Shown piece by piece: positions 33,587 to 42,423 of a stretch of 64,000 nucleotides of DNA. This stretch comes from LC029 sp036676475 (GTDB lineage Bacteria > Bacillota > Bacilli > Aneurinibacillales > RAOX-1), in assembly GCA_036676475.1 (NCBI GenBank), contig JAKFCU010000006.1:1-64000 (forward strand), given 5' to 3'. Below the pieces are notes generated by a model that did not search any database, was not told where the DNA came from, and saw nothing but the letters and a program-made list of their open reading frames with translations. A program made the position numbers and the translations under genes. Position 1 is the stretch's first letter. Every line of letters begins with the position of its first letter.

Positions 33587-34129
33587 ATGAATAAAATTAT
33601 GTATTTGGAGTTTGAAAGATGTATCGGCTGTCGTTCCTGCCAAGCGGCTTGCCGCGAGTGTGGGGATCATGAATATAAAGAAAGAAACTATGTTGAGTAT
33701 GTCGATTTTGTGGAAAGCAGACAAACCTATCCAATGCTATGCATGCAGTGTAAAGATCCGGCTTGTGCCCGGGTTTGTCCTGCCAATGCGATCCAGATTA
33801 CAGAAGAAGGCGTCGTCTTATCCGCTATGGAAGAAAAATGTATTGGCTGCCGTAACTGTACCTTTGGATGTCCATTTGGTATTCCTAAATTCGATTTCGA
33901 ACAAAATAAGATGTATAAATGCGACATGTGCTATGATCGTTCGAAGCACGATATCCCGCCTATGTGTGCTTCTGTATGTCCGAGTGAAGCGATTCGATTC
34001 ATTGATTTTGATGAAATGCAAGCCTTGCGCCGTCGTCGCACACAAATGAATCTAGTAGAAGGAAAGAAACCGCAGGAAGGCAACAAATGGCAGTACGTTC
34101 CTGAATTCTTCGGGGTTTATTCCGACTAG
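33587..34129 (+). CDS. four-cluster ferredoxin-like electron transfer subunit
   Basis: The 180-residue protein has four cysteine groups typical of NarH/DmsB-like subunits: CIGCRSCQAACREC, CMQCKDPACARVCP, CIGCRNCTFGCP and CDMCYDRSKHDIPPMCASVCP. It should carry up to four Fe-S clusters and bridge the membrane or Rieske components and the molybdopterin subunit encoded 13 bp upstream. There is no signal peptide, so it is cytosolic like the catalytic subunit. AAGGAGG precedes the ATG. Confidence 0.9.
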   Translation: MNKIMYLEFERCIGCRSCQAACRECGDHEYKERNYVEYVDFVESRQTYPMLCMQCKDPACARVCPANAIQITEEGVVLSAMEEKCIGCRNCTFGCPFGIPKFDFEQNKMYKCDMCYDRSKHDIPPMCASVCPSEAIRFIDFDEMQALRRRRTQMNLVEGKKPQEGNKWQYVPEFFGVYSD

Positions 34130-34149
34130 GAAAGGAGAGATGAACACAC

Positions 34150-34683
34150 ATGGAAGATGAAAAGAAATTGGGACGAAACAAAAAAGATACACAAGATGAT
34201 ATGATCAATCTGGTTGATAATCTCAACCGAGCAGAAGATCTGAAATATAATCGTAGAGGGTTCCTGAAAACAGCTGTAGGAGCATCTGTTGCTCTTGGCT
34301 TGGCTACTCTTCCTTTTACGATTAAAGCAGCCCTTAACGATGGAGAAGAGGATGTCCAACGGCTTGAAATCGGGAAGCTTTCCGAGCTTCCCAAAGGGGA
34401 AGCCATGAATTTTAATTTCCCTACCGAGCATGATACTTCTATTCTCGTTCATACGAAAGACGGCGAATTAAAAGCGTATAATAATAAATGCACACACTTG
34501 CAGTGCCCGGTATTTTATGAGAAGGAACAAGATGTTTTGCTATGCCCTTGTCATCGTGGTTTCTTCGATTTGAAAACCGGTCATCCTTTGGCTGGACCTC
34601 CTCAGCGTGAGCTTCCAAAGGTTGAGATCGAGGTTGTTGGCGATCAAATTTTCGCTGTAGGAAGGAAGATCCGTCATGGATAG
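34150..34683 (+). CDS. Rieske 2Fe-2S protein with Tat-type signal
   Basis: The 177-residue protein has a charged cytosolic N-terminus, then a twin-arginine-like signal NRRGFLKTAVG with a hydrophobic helix (about 36-60) that probably stays as an anchor. The Rieske fold follows, with cluster motifs CTHLQC and CPCHRGFFD (two Cys and two His). The domain should face the outside, like the Rieske protein of cytochrome bc complexes. Finding it in an operon with a cytosolic molybdopterin enzyme is unusual for Bacteria. The next gene overlaps it by 8 bp. Confidence 0.92.
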   Translation: MEDEKKLGRNKKDTQDDMINLVDNLNRAEDLKYNRRGFLKTAVGASVALGLATLPFTIKAALNDGEEDVQRLEIGKLSELPKGEAMNFNFPTEHDTSILVHTKDGELKAYNNKCTHLQCPVFYEKEQDVLLCPCHRGFFDLKTGHPLAGPPQRELPKVEIEVVGDQIFAVGRKIRHG

Positions 34684-34867
34684 AAAAGGAAGTTGGATTG
34701 TAATCATTCTTACTCTCGCTCTAAACGTGGTCATGCTGCAATGGACAGTGGAAGCCTATTTCGGGGAAGAGTTTGAGCATGTGTATCAATATACAGGCGT
34801 AGCTATGATTTCTGTGCTGATTGCTTTGTTCGCTTATTTTAGATGGAGAAAAGTGGAGTATAAATAA
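34676..34867 (+). CDS. small two-helix membrane protein of the Rieske/nitrate operon
   Basis: The 63-residue protein has two predicted membrane helices (about 7-27 and 38-57) with a short acidic loop (FGEEFEH) between them and a basic C-terminus. The start overlaps the Rieske gene by 8 bp, with GTAGGAAGGA just upstream, so it is probably translated in step with it. It may be a small membrane subunit holding the Rieske protein. No family is recognised. Confidence 0.7.
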   Translation: MDRKGSWIVIILTLALNVVMLQWTVEAYFGEEFEHVYQYTGVAMISVLIALFAYFRWRKVEYK

Positions 34868-34903
34868 AAGAAAAAATCCCACCAGGTGGGATTTTTTCTT
34901 TTA
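34866..34903 (+). terminator. terminator of the nitrate-reductase-like operon
   Basis: The stem AAAAAATCCCACC with GGTGGGATTTTTT has T-rich and A-rich flanks and is very stable. It starts at the last stop codon. Confidence 0.92.
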
Positions 34904-34931
34904 AAGGGGGCCGATGGTCCTCTTTTTTTAT

Positions 34932-34980
34932 ACTTATCGGAACGTATTATACGCTTAAGGCTGCGCCAGTAGCTTTCTTA
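34932..34980 (+). repeat. family A repeat, copy 4
   Basis: The full-length copy begins ACTTATCGGAACGTATTATA and ends AGTAGCTTTCTTA. It lies after the operon terminator and before the bio promoter. Confidence 0.88.
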
Positions 34981-35003
34981 TATAAAACTATTTTTGGGAT
35001 ATA

Positions 35004-35070
35004 TTGAAAGATTTATCAAGGTGTGTTAGGATCTAATTGTTAACCTGAATTGAAGTATTGGTTAACAATT
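35004..35070 (+). promoter_or_regulatory. bio promoter and BirA operator
   Basis: A -35 box TTGAAA (35004-35009) and a -10 box TAGGAT (35027-35032) are 17 bp apart. The inverted repeat AATTGTTAACC (35035-35045) / GGTTAACAATT (35060-35070) with a 14-bp spacer covers the transcription start. This is the classic BirA/BioR-type bio operator of Bacillales, so biotin should repress the operon through BirA. Confidence 0.93.
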
Positions 35071-35087
35071 AAAAAGAGGTGAAATAG

Positions 35088-36452
35088 ATGAATCGATCTG
35101 CTTTAACATATGACGAGCTGTTGGAAAAAAACAGGCGCTATCTATGGAATCCTTTCACTCAAATGAAGGAGTATCTTGCGGATGAACCTGTCATTATCGC
35201 GAGCGGAAATGGCCGAAAACTGCAGGATGTCCAAGGGAAGGAATATTGGGATGGCGTGTCTTCTATCTGGTTGAATGTGCATGGACACAGGGTGCCGGAA
35301 TTGGATCAGGCTATTCGTGCACAGCTGGATCAAATTGCCCATTCTACAATTCTTGGGATGGCTAATATCCCTTCCATCCTATTAGCTGAACAGCTGATTC
35401 AGATCATGCCTCCCGGCTTGGCTAAGGTTTTTTATTCCGATTCAGGTGCAACTTCTGTGGAAATAGCGATTAAAATGGCCTATCAATATTGGCAGCACAA
35501 GGGGAAACCGAAGAAAAAACAATTCATCACGATGAAGGAAGCTTATCATGGAGATACGATCGGTGCTATTTCGGTTGGGGGCATTGATCTATTTCATAGC
35601 GCTTATGCTTCCCTGATGTTCCCATCGATTAAGGCTCCTTATCCGTATACTTATCGCTCTCCCTATGGGGATGATCCGCAGGTCATTTCCCAAGTTCATT
35701 TGGAAAAGTTGGAACAAACGCTTTATGAGCATCATGAAGAAGTCGCAGCCTTGATTTTGGAACCTATCGTTCAAGGGGCCGGTGGAATCATCACCATGCC
35801 GGAAGGCTTTCTAAAGGGAGTTCGTGAGCTTTGTACGGAATTCGATGTACTCCTCATCGCCGATGAGGTAGCGACAGGTTTTGGGCGAACCGGAAAAATG
35901 TTTGCCTGCGAGCATGAATCCGTTACCCCCGATATCTTGACAGCCGGCAAAGGGCTGACAGGAGGTTATCTGCCCGTTGCTATTACCGTGACGACCGACG
36001 AAATTTACCATGCCTTTTACGCCGATTATGAAGATCAGAAGACATTCTTTCATGGCCACAGCTATACGGGAAACCAGTTGGGATGTGCGGCGGCCATAGC
36101 GAATCTTAAATTGTTCCGCAAGACGGATTTGGTGAATCAAGTGGCTGACAAATCCGTTATCCTGCAACATCGGTTGACATCTTTCCAAGATCTTGTCCAT
36201 GTCGGGGATATCAGGCAAAAGGGATACATGGTCGGAATTGAGCTTGTCAGGGATAAAAAGACCAAAGAGCCTTATGATTGGGCAGAGCGGATTGGCATCC
36301 GAGTCTGCAGGCGAACCAAGGAGTTGGGTATGCTCTTAAGGCCTTTAGGCAATGTCATCGTGTTCATGCCGCCTCTCGCTTCCACGATAGAAGAATTGGA
36401 TCATATGCTTGACATTCTGTATCGAGCCATTGCCGATGTAACGGAAAAATAA
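35088..36452 (+). CDS. bioA: BioA, adenosylmethionine-8-amino-7-oxononanoate aminotransferase
   Basis: BioA converts 8-amino-7-oxononanoate (KAPA) to 7,8-diaminopelargonate (DAPA). The 454-residue class III aminotransferase shows WNPFTQMKEY at the N-terminus, YSDSGATSVEIAIKMA, EAYHGDTIGA, the cofactor aspartate in LLIADEVATGFGRTG, and the PLP lysine in LTAGKGLTGGYLP. These are BioA-specific features. It is the first gene after the BirA operator, with AAAGAGGTG before the ATG. Confidence 0.96.
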   Translation: MNRSALTYDELLEKNRRYLWNPFTQMKEYLADEPVIIASGNGRKLQDVQGKEYWDGVSSIWLNVHGHRVPELDQAIRAQLDQIAHSTILGMANIPSILLAEQLIQIMPPGLAKVFYSDSGATSVEIAIKMAYQYWQHKGKPKKKQFITMKEAYHGDTIGAISVGGIDLFHSAYASLMFPSIKAPYPYTYRSPYGDDPQVISQVHLEKLEQTLYEHHEEVAALILEPIVQGAGGIITMPEGFLKGVRELCTEFDVLLIADEVATGFGRTGKMFACEHESVTPDILTAGKGLTGGYLPVAITVTTDEIYHAFYADYEDQKTFFHGHSYTGNQLGCAAAIANLKLFRKTDLVNQVADKSVILQHRLTSFQDLVHVGDIRQKGYMVGIELVRDKKTKEPYDWAERIGIRVCRRTKELGMLLRPLGNVIVFMPPLASTIEELDHMLDILYRAIADVTEK

Positions 36453-36475
36453 TATGGAAGTAAGGGGGGAACCCA

Positions 36476-37189
36476 TTGAACGGGCTTTTTGTTACAGGTA
36501 CCGACACAGGTGTTGGAAAAACCATCGTCGCAGGAGGCATAGCAGGAGCACTTAGACGGCAAGGAATCAGGGTTGGCGTATATAAACCTATTCAAAGCGG
36601 AAACTTGGCCGAAGATAAGAACGGAGATGCAGCCCGCCTAAAATATCTTTCCGGAGTGGAGGATTCACTGGCAGACATTTGTCCGTATTCCGTTGAGGAG
36701 CCATTGACTCCGCAATTGGCCCTGCAGCATGCCGGACGACTGGTTAACCTGGAGGATATTGCTAGGAAATTTAGAGACCTTCAAGAAAAATATGATTCGC
36801 TGATTGTAGAAGGTGCCGGCGGACTCGCTGTTCCTTATACCGAAGACGGGATGGTCGCAGATGCAGCAAGAAAGTTCAATCTCCCGCTTCTGATCGTCTC
36901 CCGCCCTCATTTAGGGACGATTAACCATACCGTGTTAACCGTAGAATATGCCAGGAAGCAAGGACTGCAAGTGTTGGGAATTGTTTTTTCCGGAATTGGG
37001 AAAACCTTGCCTAACGTGGCAGAACAAACCAATGCGGAAATGATTGTCCGCTATGGAAAAGTTCCGTTTCTTGGGTCGCTGCATTGGCTCGGCGATCACC
37101 CTTCGCGCGGGCAGGTCATCTCTGCAGTAGAAGAATCAATTGATCTGCAGGGGATTAAAAAGGTATTGGAAAGCAGGATGGGAAAATGA
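36476..37189 (+). CDS. bioD: BioD, dethiobiotin synthetase
   Basis: The 237-residue ATPase closes the ureido ring of dethiobiotin using CO2 and ATP. Seen are the P-loop GTDTGVGKT near the N-terminus, YKPIQSG, the EGAGGLAVP motif and a family-typical length. The start is TTG with AAGGGGGGA upstream. It ends in a 4-bp overlap with bioF. Confidence 0.95.
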   Translation: MNGLFVTGTDTGVGKTIVAGGIAGALRRQGIRVGVYKPIQSGNLAEDKNGDAARLKYLSGVEDSLADICPYSVEEPLTPQLALQHAGRLVNLEDIARKFRDLQEKYDSLIVEGAGGLAVPYTEDGMVADAARKFNLPLLIVSRPHLGTINHTVLTVEYARKQGLQVLGIVFSGIGKTLPNVAEQTNAEMIVRYGKVPFLGSLHWLGDHPSRGQVISAVEESIDLQGIKKVLESRMGK

Positions 37190-38370
37190 GTCGGACATGG
37201 GAAAATGAAATCAAGAACGAACTGGCTCAATTGGAGCAAAATTCACAAAAGAGAATTTTAGTCAGAGCAGAAAGGGCACCTTTTCCCTGGCTTTACCTTG
37301 AAGGCCGCAGGATGCTGAACCTGGCATCCAATAATTATTTGGGATTAGCCGGAGATGAACGGTTAAAGGATGCAGCTATCGAGGCGTTGCGGGAGCATGG
37401 AGCAGGCGCGACAGCATCACGGCTAATCATAGGCAATCATCCTTTGTATGAACAAGCAGAGTCGGACCTGATTCAATGGAAAGGGATGGAGAGCGGAATG
37501 ATTCTCAACAGCGGGTATGCGGCCAATACGGGGATCATTTCAGCATTGGTGGGCAGGGATGGAATCGTATTTAGCGATAAATACAATCATGCCAGCATGG
37601 TGGACGGGATTGTCCTAAGCCGGGCAGAGCACCGACGCTATCGGCATGGTGATTTGGAACATCTGGAGTCATTGTTAAAGGCATCCCCTCCGGGCAAACG
37701 AAAATTGATTGTCACCGATACCATATTTAGTATGGATGGGGACATAGCCCCGTTGAAAGGATTGGTATCTTTAAAAGAACGGTATAACGCTATTCTGATG
37801 GTGGATGAAGCCCACAGCAGCGGGGTCTTTGGGGATCACGGTGAAGGATTGGTCCATTCGCACAAACTTCAGGATAAAGTGGACGTTCAGATGGGAACCT
37901 TCAGCAAAGCATTAGGCTGCTACGGAGCCTATGTCATGGGAAGCAGGTGGCTTATCGAATATCTCACCAATAAAATGCGCAGCTTTATCTATACGACGGC
38001 CCTTCCCCCTTCCGTACTCGGCTCGATTCGAGCGGCAATTGATCTTGTACGCCAGGAGCCGGATAGACGGACCACGTTAAGGGAACACAGCCGATTTTTC
38101 CGTGCGTCATTGGCTGAACTTGGATTTCAGCTTGGAGCGAGTGAAACACAAATCATTCCGGTTATCATCGGGGCCAATGAGCAGACGGTGTTTTTCAGCC
38201 AGAAGCTGCAGGAAGAAGGGGTTGCCGCCATCGCCGTGCGTCCGCCAACGGTTTCGGAGGGACAGGCGAGAATTCGCTTTACGATCATGGCTACCCACGA
38301 ACGAAAGGATCTGAAACAGGCTATCGAAAAAATTGCGCTTGTCGGTCGTCGACTGGGGGTGATTGGATGA
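37186..38370 (+). CDS. bioF: BioF, 8-amino-7-oxononanoate synthase
   Basis: BioF condenses pimeloyl-ACP or pimeloyl-CoA with alanine. The 394-residue PLP enzyme has ASNNYLGLAG, SDKYNHASMVDG, VDEAHSSGVFG and the PLP lysine in GTFSKALGCYGAY. It overlaps bioD and bioH by 4 bp at each end, consistent with one translationally coupled operon. Confidence 0.95.
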   Translation: MSRTWENEIKNELAQLEQNSQKRILVRAERAPFPWLYLEGRRMLNLASNNYLGLAGDERLKDAAIEALREHGAGATASRLIIGNHPLYEQAESDLIQWKGMESGMILNSGYAANTGIISALVGRDGIVFSDKYNHASMVDGIVLSRAEHRRYRHGDLEHLESLLKASPPGKRKLIVTDTIFSMDGDIAPLKGLVSLKERYNAILMVDEAHSSGVFGDHGEGLVHSHKLQDKVDVQMGTFSKALGCYGAYVMGSRWLIEYLTNKMRSFIYTTALPPSVLGSIRAAIDLVRQEPDRRTTLREHSRFFRASLAELGFQLGASETQIIPVIIGANEQTVFFSQKLQEEGVAAIAVRPPTVSEGQARIRFTIMATHERKDLKQAIEKIALVGRRLGVIG

Positions 38371-39122
38371 AGCTCCCATCATTGATTCTTCTTCCTGGAT
38401 GGGGCATGGAACCTTCGGTTTGGTCGCTTCTTCATGAGGAATTGGCTGCCCGATACCAGCTCTATTCGGTCCATTGGCGAGATATCCGTGCTATATCCGG
38501 ATTTAAGGAAAGGGTTATTCAGTTGATTGAGGAGCATGAGCTGGAATCCTTTAGCCTGCTAGGGTGGTCCCTCGGTTCGCTTGTTGCGTTGGATATCGCA
38601 CACAGCTATCCAACGCAAGTCACCGGATTGATCATCATAGGCGGTACAAGCCGCTTTACTGTGGATCAATCAGGGCAATATGGCGATGGCTGGTCCCCTC
38701 GGATCCTCGAACGAATGAAGCGGCAGCTTGAAAAAGACATGAAAAACACTCTATCTTCATTTTATGTCTCCATGTTTTCACCAATGGAAGTGGAGCATGG
38801 GGAATTGGACCATTTTCATCAATTGATTCGCAAGACCTTCCGTGGCGATGAAGTGGAATCCTTGCTTATCGGTTTGGATTATCTCTTGCATATGGATTTG
38901 CGTGACAAGCTGGAGCAAATTCGAGCTCCATTGTTGCTGCTTCATGGGGAAGCAGATGACCTATGTCCTGTGACGGCATCGCATTATATTTTCCAGAGGA
39001 TGAAAGAGAGAGCCGTATTGAAAACCCTTCCTCGAACCGGTCATCTCCCCTTTCGTACTCAGTCACAGGCGTGTTTGCGGTGGATAGTGGAGTTTATGGG
39101 AGGATTAGAACATGATAAATAA
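38367..39122 (+). CDS. bioH: BioH-like pimeloyl-ACP methyl ester esterase
   Basis: The 251-residue alpha/beta hydrolase has the nucleophile elbow LLGWSLGSLVA, an acid in LLLHGEADDLCP and a final histidine in RTGHLPFRTQ. Lying directly before bioC, it should remove the methyl group that BioC adds to malonyl-ACP, releasing pimeloyl-ACP. The family (BioH, BioG and others) is diverse, so the symbol is by function and context. Overlaps bioF by 4 bp and bioC by 11 bp. Confidence 0.85.
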   Translation: MKLPSLILLPGWGMEPSVWSLLHEELAARYQLYSVHWRDIRAISGFKERVIQLIEEHELESFSLLGWSLGSLVALDIAHSYPTQVTGLIIIGGTSRFTVDQSGQYGDGWSPRILERMKRQLEKDMKNTLSSFYVSMFSPMEVEHGELDHFHQLIRKTFRGDEVESLLIGLDYLLHMDLRDKLEQIRAPLLLLHGEADDLCPVTASHYIFQRMKERAVLKTLPRTGHLPFRTQSQACLRWIVEFMGGLEHDK

Positions 39123-39966
39123 GCAGCTGTTGCAAACTCGTTTCAGCAGGCAAGCCCACAGCTATGAAGAATATGCAAACGTACAAAAGAAAATGACCCA
39201 TCAACTTCTGGCGCTTTTAAGCGATGCCGGGTTCAAAAATCAACCCCAATTTCGAATCCTAGAAATTGGGTGCGGAACAGGATATTTGACTGAGCGATTA
39301 GTCCAGCTCTTTCCCCAGTGCCAGCTTACAGCTGTTGATTTAGCTCCAGGCATGATCGAGGTAGCCAAAGAACGGGTTAAAGACAAACCAGTCGGGTTTA
39401 TTTGTGCAGATGTGGAAGAAATGGCCTTGGAAGATACCTATGACCTGATTGTTTCCAATGCCACGTTCCAATGGTTCAACCAGATGGAGAATACGATTCG
39501 GCGTCTTTTTGAAGCACTCAAGCCAGATGGCATGATCCATTTTTCCACTTTTGGAAGCCTAACCTTTCATGAGCTGCATGCCTCGTTTGAAAGGGCGATA
39601 CTGCGGCTTGATCTACCAGGGAACTATTCGCCAGGACAATCGTTTATTTCCCAGGATGGATTGCAGGACATTTGTAAGCGTTCCCTAAAACCCCTTTCAT
39701 ATCATATGAACCAAATCGAAAGGTTGGAGATAGAGAATTTTGCGACAGTCAGGGACTTCCTGACCTCCATAAAAAAAATCGGCGCTAATAACAGCAATCA
39801 GGAAGAGGACTGCAGACGCCCATCCGTATTTAGAGAAATGATACGGATTTATGATCAGGACTACCGATTGAATGACAGGATCCAAGCCACCTACCATTGT
39901 TTGTATGTTTCGATTAAAAAGAAAGATCATGAAAAACTTCAGGCTCCAGATGAAGATATGAGATGA
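39112..39966 (+). CDS. bioC: BioC, malonyl-ACP O-methyltransferase
   Basis: The 284-residue SAM-dependent methyltransferase starts pimelate synthesis by methylating malonyl-ACP. It has the BioC-typical N-terminus QTRFSRQAHSYEEYANVQKK, the SAM motif ILEIGCGTGYLTERL, and SNATFQWFNQ. It is the last gene of bioADFHC. No bioB lies in this operon, nor bioW or bioI, so pimelate is made by the BioC-BioH route and biotin synthase must be encoded elsewhere. Confidence 0.93.
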   Translation: MINKQLLQTRFSRQAHSYEEYANVQKKMTHQLLALLSDAGFKNQPQFRILEIGCGTGYLTERLVQLFPQCQLTAVDLAPGMIEVAKERVKDKPVGFICADVEEMALEDTYDLIVSNATFQWFNQMENTIRRLFEALKPDGMIHFSTFGSLTFHELHASFERAILRLDLPGNYSPGQSFISQDGLQDICKRSLKPLSYHMNQIERLEIENFATVRDFLTSIKKIGANNSNQEEDCRRPSVFREMIRIYDQDYRLNDRIQATYHCLYVSIKKKDHEKLQAPDEDMR

Positions 39967-40007
39967 TGCAATATGTTTATCTTCATCTGATGAGCGACCT
40001 TAGAAGA

Positions 40008-40045
40008 AAAAAACCGTATTCACGATATCGTGGTACGGGTTTTTG
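40008..40045 (+). terminator. terminator of the bio operon
   Basis: AAACCGTA pairs with TACGGGTTT, enclosing a second hairpin CACGATATCGTG, followed by TTTTTGC. Confidence 0.85.
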
Positions 40046-40046
40046 C

Positions 40047-40095
40047 ACTTATTAGAAAGTATTATACGCATAAGGCTACGCCAGTAGCTTTCTTA
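40047..40095 (+). repeat. family A repeat, copy 5
   Basis: The copy has AGAAAGTATTATACGCAT, then GGCTACGCCAGTAGCTTTC and TTA at the end. It sits between the bio terminator and the convergent gene at 40112. Confidence 0.88.
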
Positions 40096-40111
40096 TTTGT
40101 TGCTTATTCGC

Positions 40112-40660
40112 TTACCATTCTCCAGTAGGTTCAATTTTCAAATTCGAACCCGAAAACTTTCGCTCCCCAAATGAAGTAACGAGAGTGCAGGATTTGATGG
40201 CAAAAGGACTAGCTTCTTCGTTATTGGTATCATAATCCATAAGTAACCCACTGCCTAATTCCATGCCTTTTTCATCAATGATCCGTACCTTTTGCCCCTC
40301 CAAGGATTTATGTCTAGCCCCTTGTAAGAAAGCCACCCATGCATCCCAATTGGTTACAATGCAAGCTTCCTGTCCGTTCCGTAGGTAACCTAACAGACTC
40401 TTCGAATCTTCAATGGTACCTCCTACTTTTTCATGAATCTGGACGATCATGCGGTGGATCTCTGCGTACTGATCCATATTAAGGTTTGGGGGGAAGGTAA
40501 ACTCAATGTTGGATTCATTTTCCAATAACTTTATTTTTGCTAGTTCTTTTTGATCTGGTGTAATCAAGACATATTGTGAATCCTGTCTTATTAATCCTAG
40601 TGACCGAAAAGTGGTATCCGTGTCAAATGTATCTGTAAAATGAATGTTTGCCGTTAGCAT
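40112..40660 (-). CDS. protein of unknown function
   Basis: The 182-residue soluble protein has no signal or membrane helix. It starts MLTANIHFTDTFDTDT and has mixed alpha/beta composition with no catalytic motif that I recognise. The start at 40660 is chosen because GGAGGG lies 5-6 bp upstream; 20 more residues upstream are open but lack a site. It lies alone between the bio operon and the narK genes and is divergent from narK, so its promoter region neighbours an Fnr-type site. Confidence 0.75.
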   Translation of the reverse strand: MLTANIHFTDTFDTDTTFRSLGLIRQDSQYVLITPDQKELAKIKLLENESNIEFTFPPNLNMDQYAEIHRMIVQIHEKVGGTIEDSKSLLGYLRNGQEACIVTNWDAWVAFLQGARHKSLEGQKVRIIDEKGMELGSGLLMDYDTNNEEASPFAIKSCTLVTSFGERKFSGSNLKIEPTGEW

Positions 40661-40860
40661 AATGCCCTCCTCTTCTTCTGACAGCTGGCGATTGACGTTG
40701 AATCGACCACCCGTTACCAATGATTGGATGTTCTTATAAAGTATAGCGCTGTCTCTCCTCTATGTTAAGCCAAGTTCCTATCAAGTGCAAAATTGAATTT
40801 TATTTAAATTTGACGACATTTTGTCGGAGAATGTGGCTAATTCTTGACTCTGTTATAAAA

Positions 40861-40903
40861 TGTGAGGAAACTCACACACGTAGCCATCGGATTTTTTTAT
40901 GAT
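40861..40903 (+). promoter_or_regulatory. Fnr-type class II promoter for the narK pair
   Basis: TGTGA-GGAAAC-TCACA (40861-40876) is a full consensus match. The -10 box TATGAT (40898-40903) predicts a start near 40910, placing the site centre at -41.5. The leader is about 100 nt. Confidence 0.85.
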
Positions 40904-41012
40904 GTAAATGTAGCAACCGAGAGAAACAAAAGGTTGGGAATAAGAAATCATAATTTACAATACAAACGTTTAAGCAAAAGAGAGAGTAGCAAAAAGAGGA
41001 GGAACACAAATC

Positions 41013-42347
41013 ATGAAAGCCACTGCTGAAGCTCATAGTTCAACTGTTGCAAAACGTGGTCGAATCAGAGAATGGAATCCGGAGAATGAAGCTTTTTGGG
41101 AAAAGGAAGGAAAGAGACATGCCAGAAGAAATTTATGGATCTCTATTCCTGCTTTATTTATAGCCTTTGCTGTTTGGCAAATCTGGTCCGTAACCGCAGT
41201 TAAATTAAATGATGTAGGTTTTACTTTTTCAAAGAGTGAATTGTTTACCCTTGCTGCTCTTCCAGGATTGGTGGGAGCTACTTTCCGGATCTTTTTCACC
41301 TTTATGCCTGGATTAGTAGGTGGGAAAAACTGGACGGTAATAAGTACAGCAGCCTTGTTGATTCCCGCTATTGGAATTGGATTCGCTGTTCAAAATCCAG
41401 AAACATCCTTCACGACCATGGCCGTATTAGCAGGTTTGTGCGGGATAGGTGCAGGTAACTTCTCGTCATCTATGGCCAATATCAGCTTCTTTTTTCCGAA
41501 GAAAGCGAAAGGAACAGCCAATGGTCTGAATGCAGGTCTTGGAAATCTTGGAGTTAGTGCCGTGCAATTCCTTACTCCTGTCGTTATTGGAGTCAGCATT
41601 TTGGGAGGCTTGGAAGGAGCACCACAGCAGTTAAAGGATGGTTCTGATGTTTGGATTCAAAATGCCGGGTTTGTTTGGGTCATTCCGATCGTGCTTGTAA
41701 CAATAGCTGCTATGTTTGGCATGGATAACCTGCCTAATGCAAAGCAATCTATTAAAGAGCAATCGATTATTTTCAAAAATAAACATACTTGGATTATGAC
41801 TTGGTTGTATACGATGTGCTTTGGTTCTTTCATTGGATATGCGGCAGCATTTCCACTACTGATTAAATCCGAGTTTCCTGAAATGAACGCGATTGGACTT
41901 GCGTTTTTAGGTCCTCTTGTAGGGGCGAGTGTTCGCCCGATTGGTGGATGGATTTCTGATAAACTTGGTGGGGCGTTAGTGACATTTTGGGATATCATTA
42001 TCATGATTGGTGCAACACTTGGTGTTATCTATTTCTTAAATGCTCATAATTTCACAGGATTCTTAACGATGTTCATTATCCTATTCTTTACAACAGGTAT
42101 CGCAAACGGTTCTACTTTCCGTATGATCCCTATGATCTTTGAAGCAAGGCAAGCGGCACCGGTTCTTGGATTTACAGGAGCGATTGCAGCATATGGTGCC
42201 TTCTTGATTCCTAAAATCTTCGGATGGTCGATTGATACAAATGGATCAGCAAACATGGCGCTTTACCTTTTCATTGGATACTACGTCATCAGTCTTGGGG
42301 TTTGCTGGTACTATTATTCTAGAAAAAATGCTGAAATTAAATGCTAG
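41013..42347 (+). CDS. narK: NarK-type nitrate/nitrite transporter (NarK2-like)
   Basis: The 444-residue major-facilitator protein has 12 membrane helices after a charged N-terminal extension (WNPENEAFWEKEGKRHARRN). It resembles the E. coli NarK group: RRNLWISIPALFIAFAVW, CGIGAGNFSSSMANISFFFP and LNAGLGNLGVS carry the nitrate signature. This type is thought to exchange nitrate for nitrite. It is expressed from an Fnr-type promoter together with a second transporter 76 bp downstream. Confidence 0.92.
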   Translation: MKATAEAHSSTVAKRGRIREWNPENEAFWEKEGKRHARRNLWISIPALFIAFAVWQIWSVTAVKLNDVGFTFSKSELFTLAALPGLVGATFRIFFTFMPGLVGGKNWTVISTAALLIPAIGIGFAVQNPETSFTTMAVLAGLCGIGAGNFSSSMANISFFFPKKAKGTANGLNAGLGNLGVSAVQFLTPVVIGVSILGGLEGAPQQLKDGSDVWIQNAGFVWVIPIVLVTIAAMFGMDNLPNAKQSIKEQSIIFKNKHTWIMTWLYTMCFGSFIGYAAAFPLLIKSEFPEMNAIGLAFLGPLVGASVRPIGGWISDKLGGALVTFWDIIIMIGATLGVIYFLNAHNFTGFLTMFIILFFTTGIANGSTFRMIPMIFEARQAAPVLGFTGAIAAYGAFLIPKIFGWSIDTNGSANMALYLFIGYYVISLGVCWYYYSRKNAEIKC

Positions 42348-42352
42348 GATTA

Positions 42353-42378
42353 GAAGGTGTACTGGAAGGTACACCTTC
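42353..42378 (+). other. intercistronic hairpin between the two narK genes
   Basis: A perfect 10-bp stem GAAGGTGTAC/GTACACCTTC closes a 6-nt loop. No T-run follows, so it may stabilise or process the mRNA rather than terminate it. Confidence 0.6.
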
Positions 42379-42423
42379 CCTTCAGACATACTTTGTTCAC
42401 AATTTCACAAGGAGTGATGAAAC

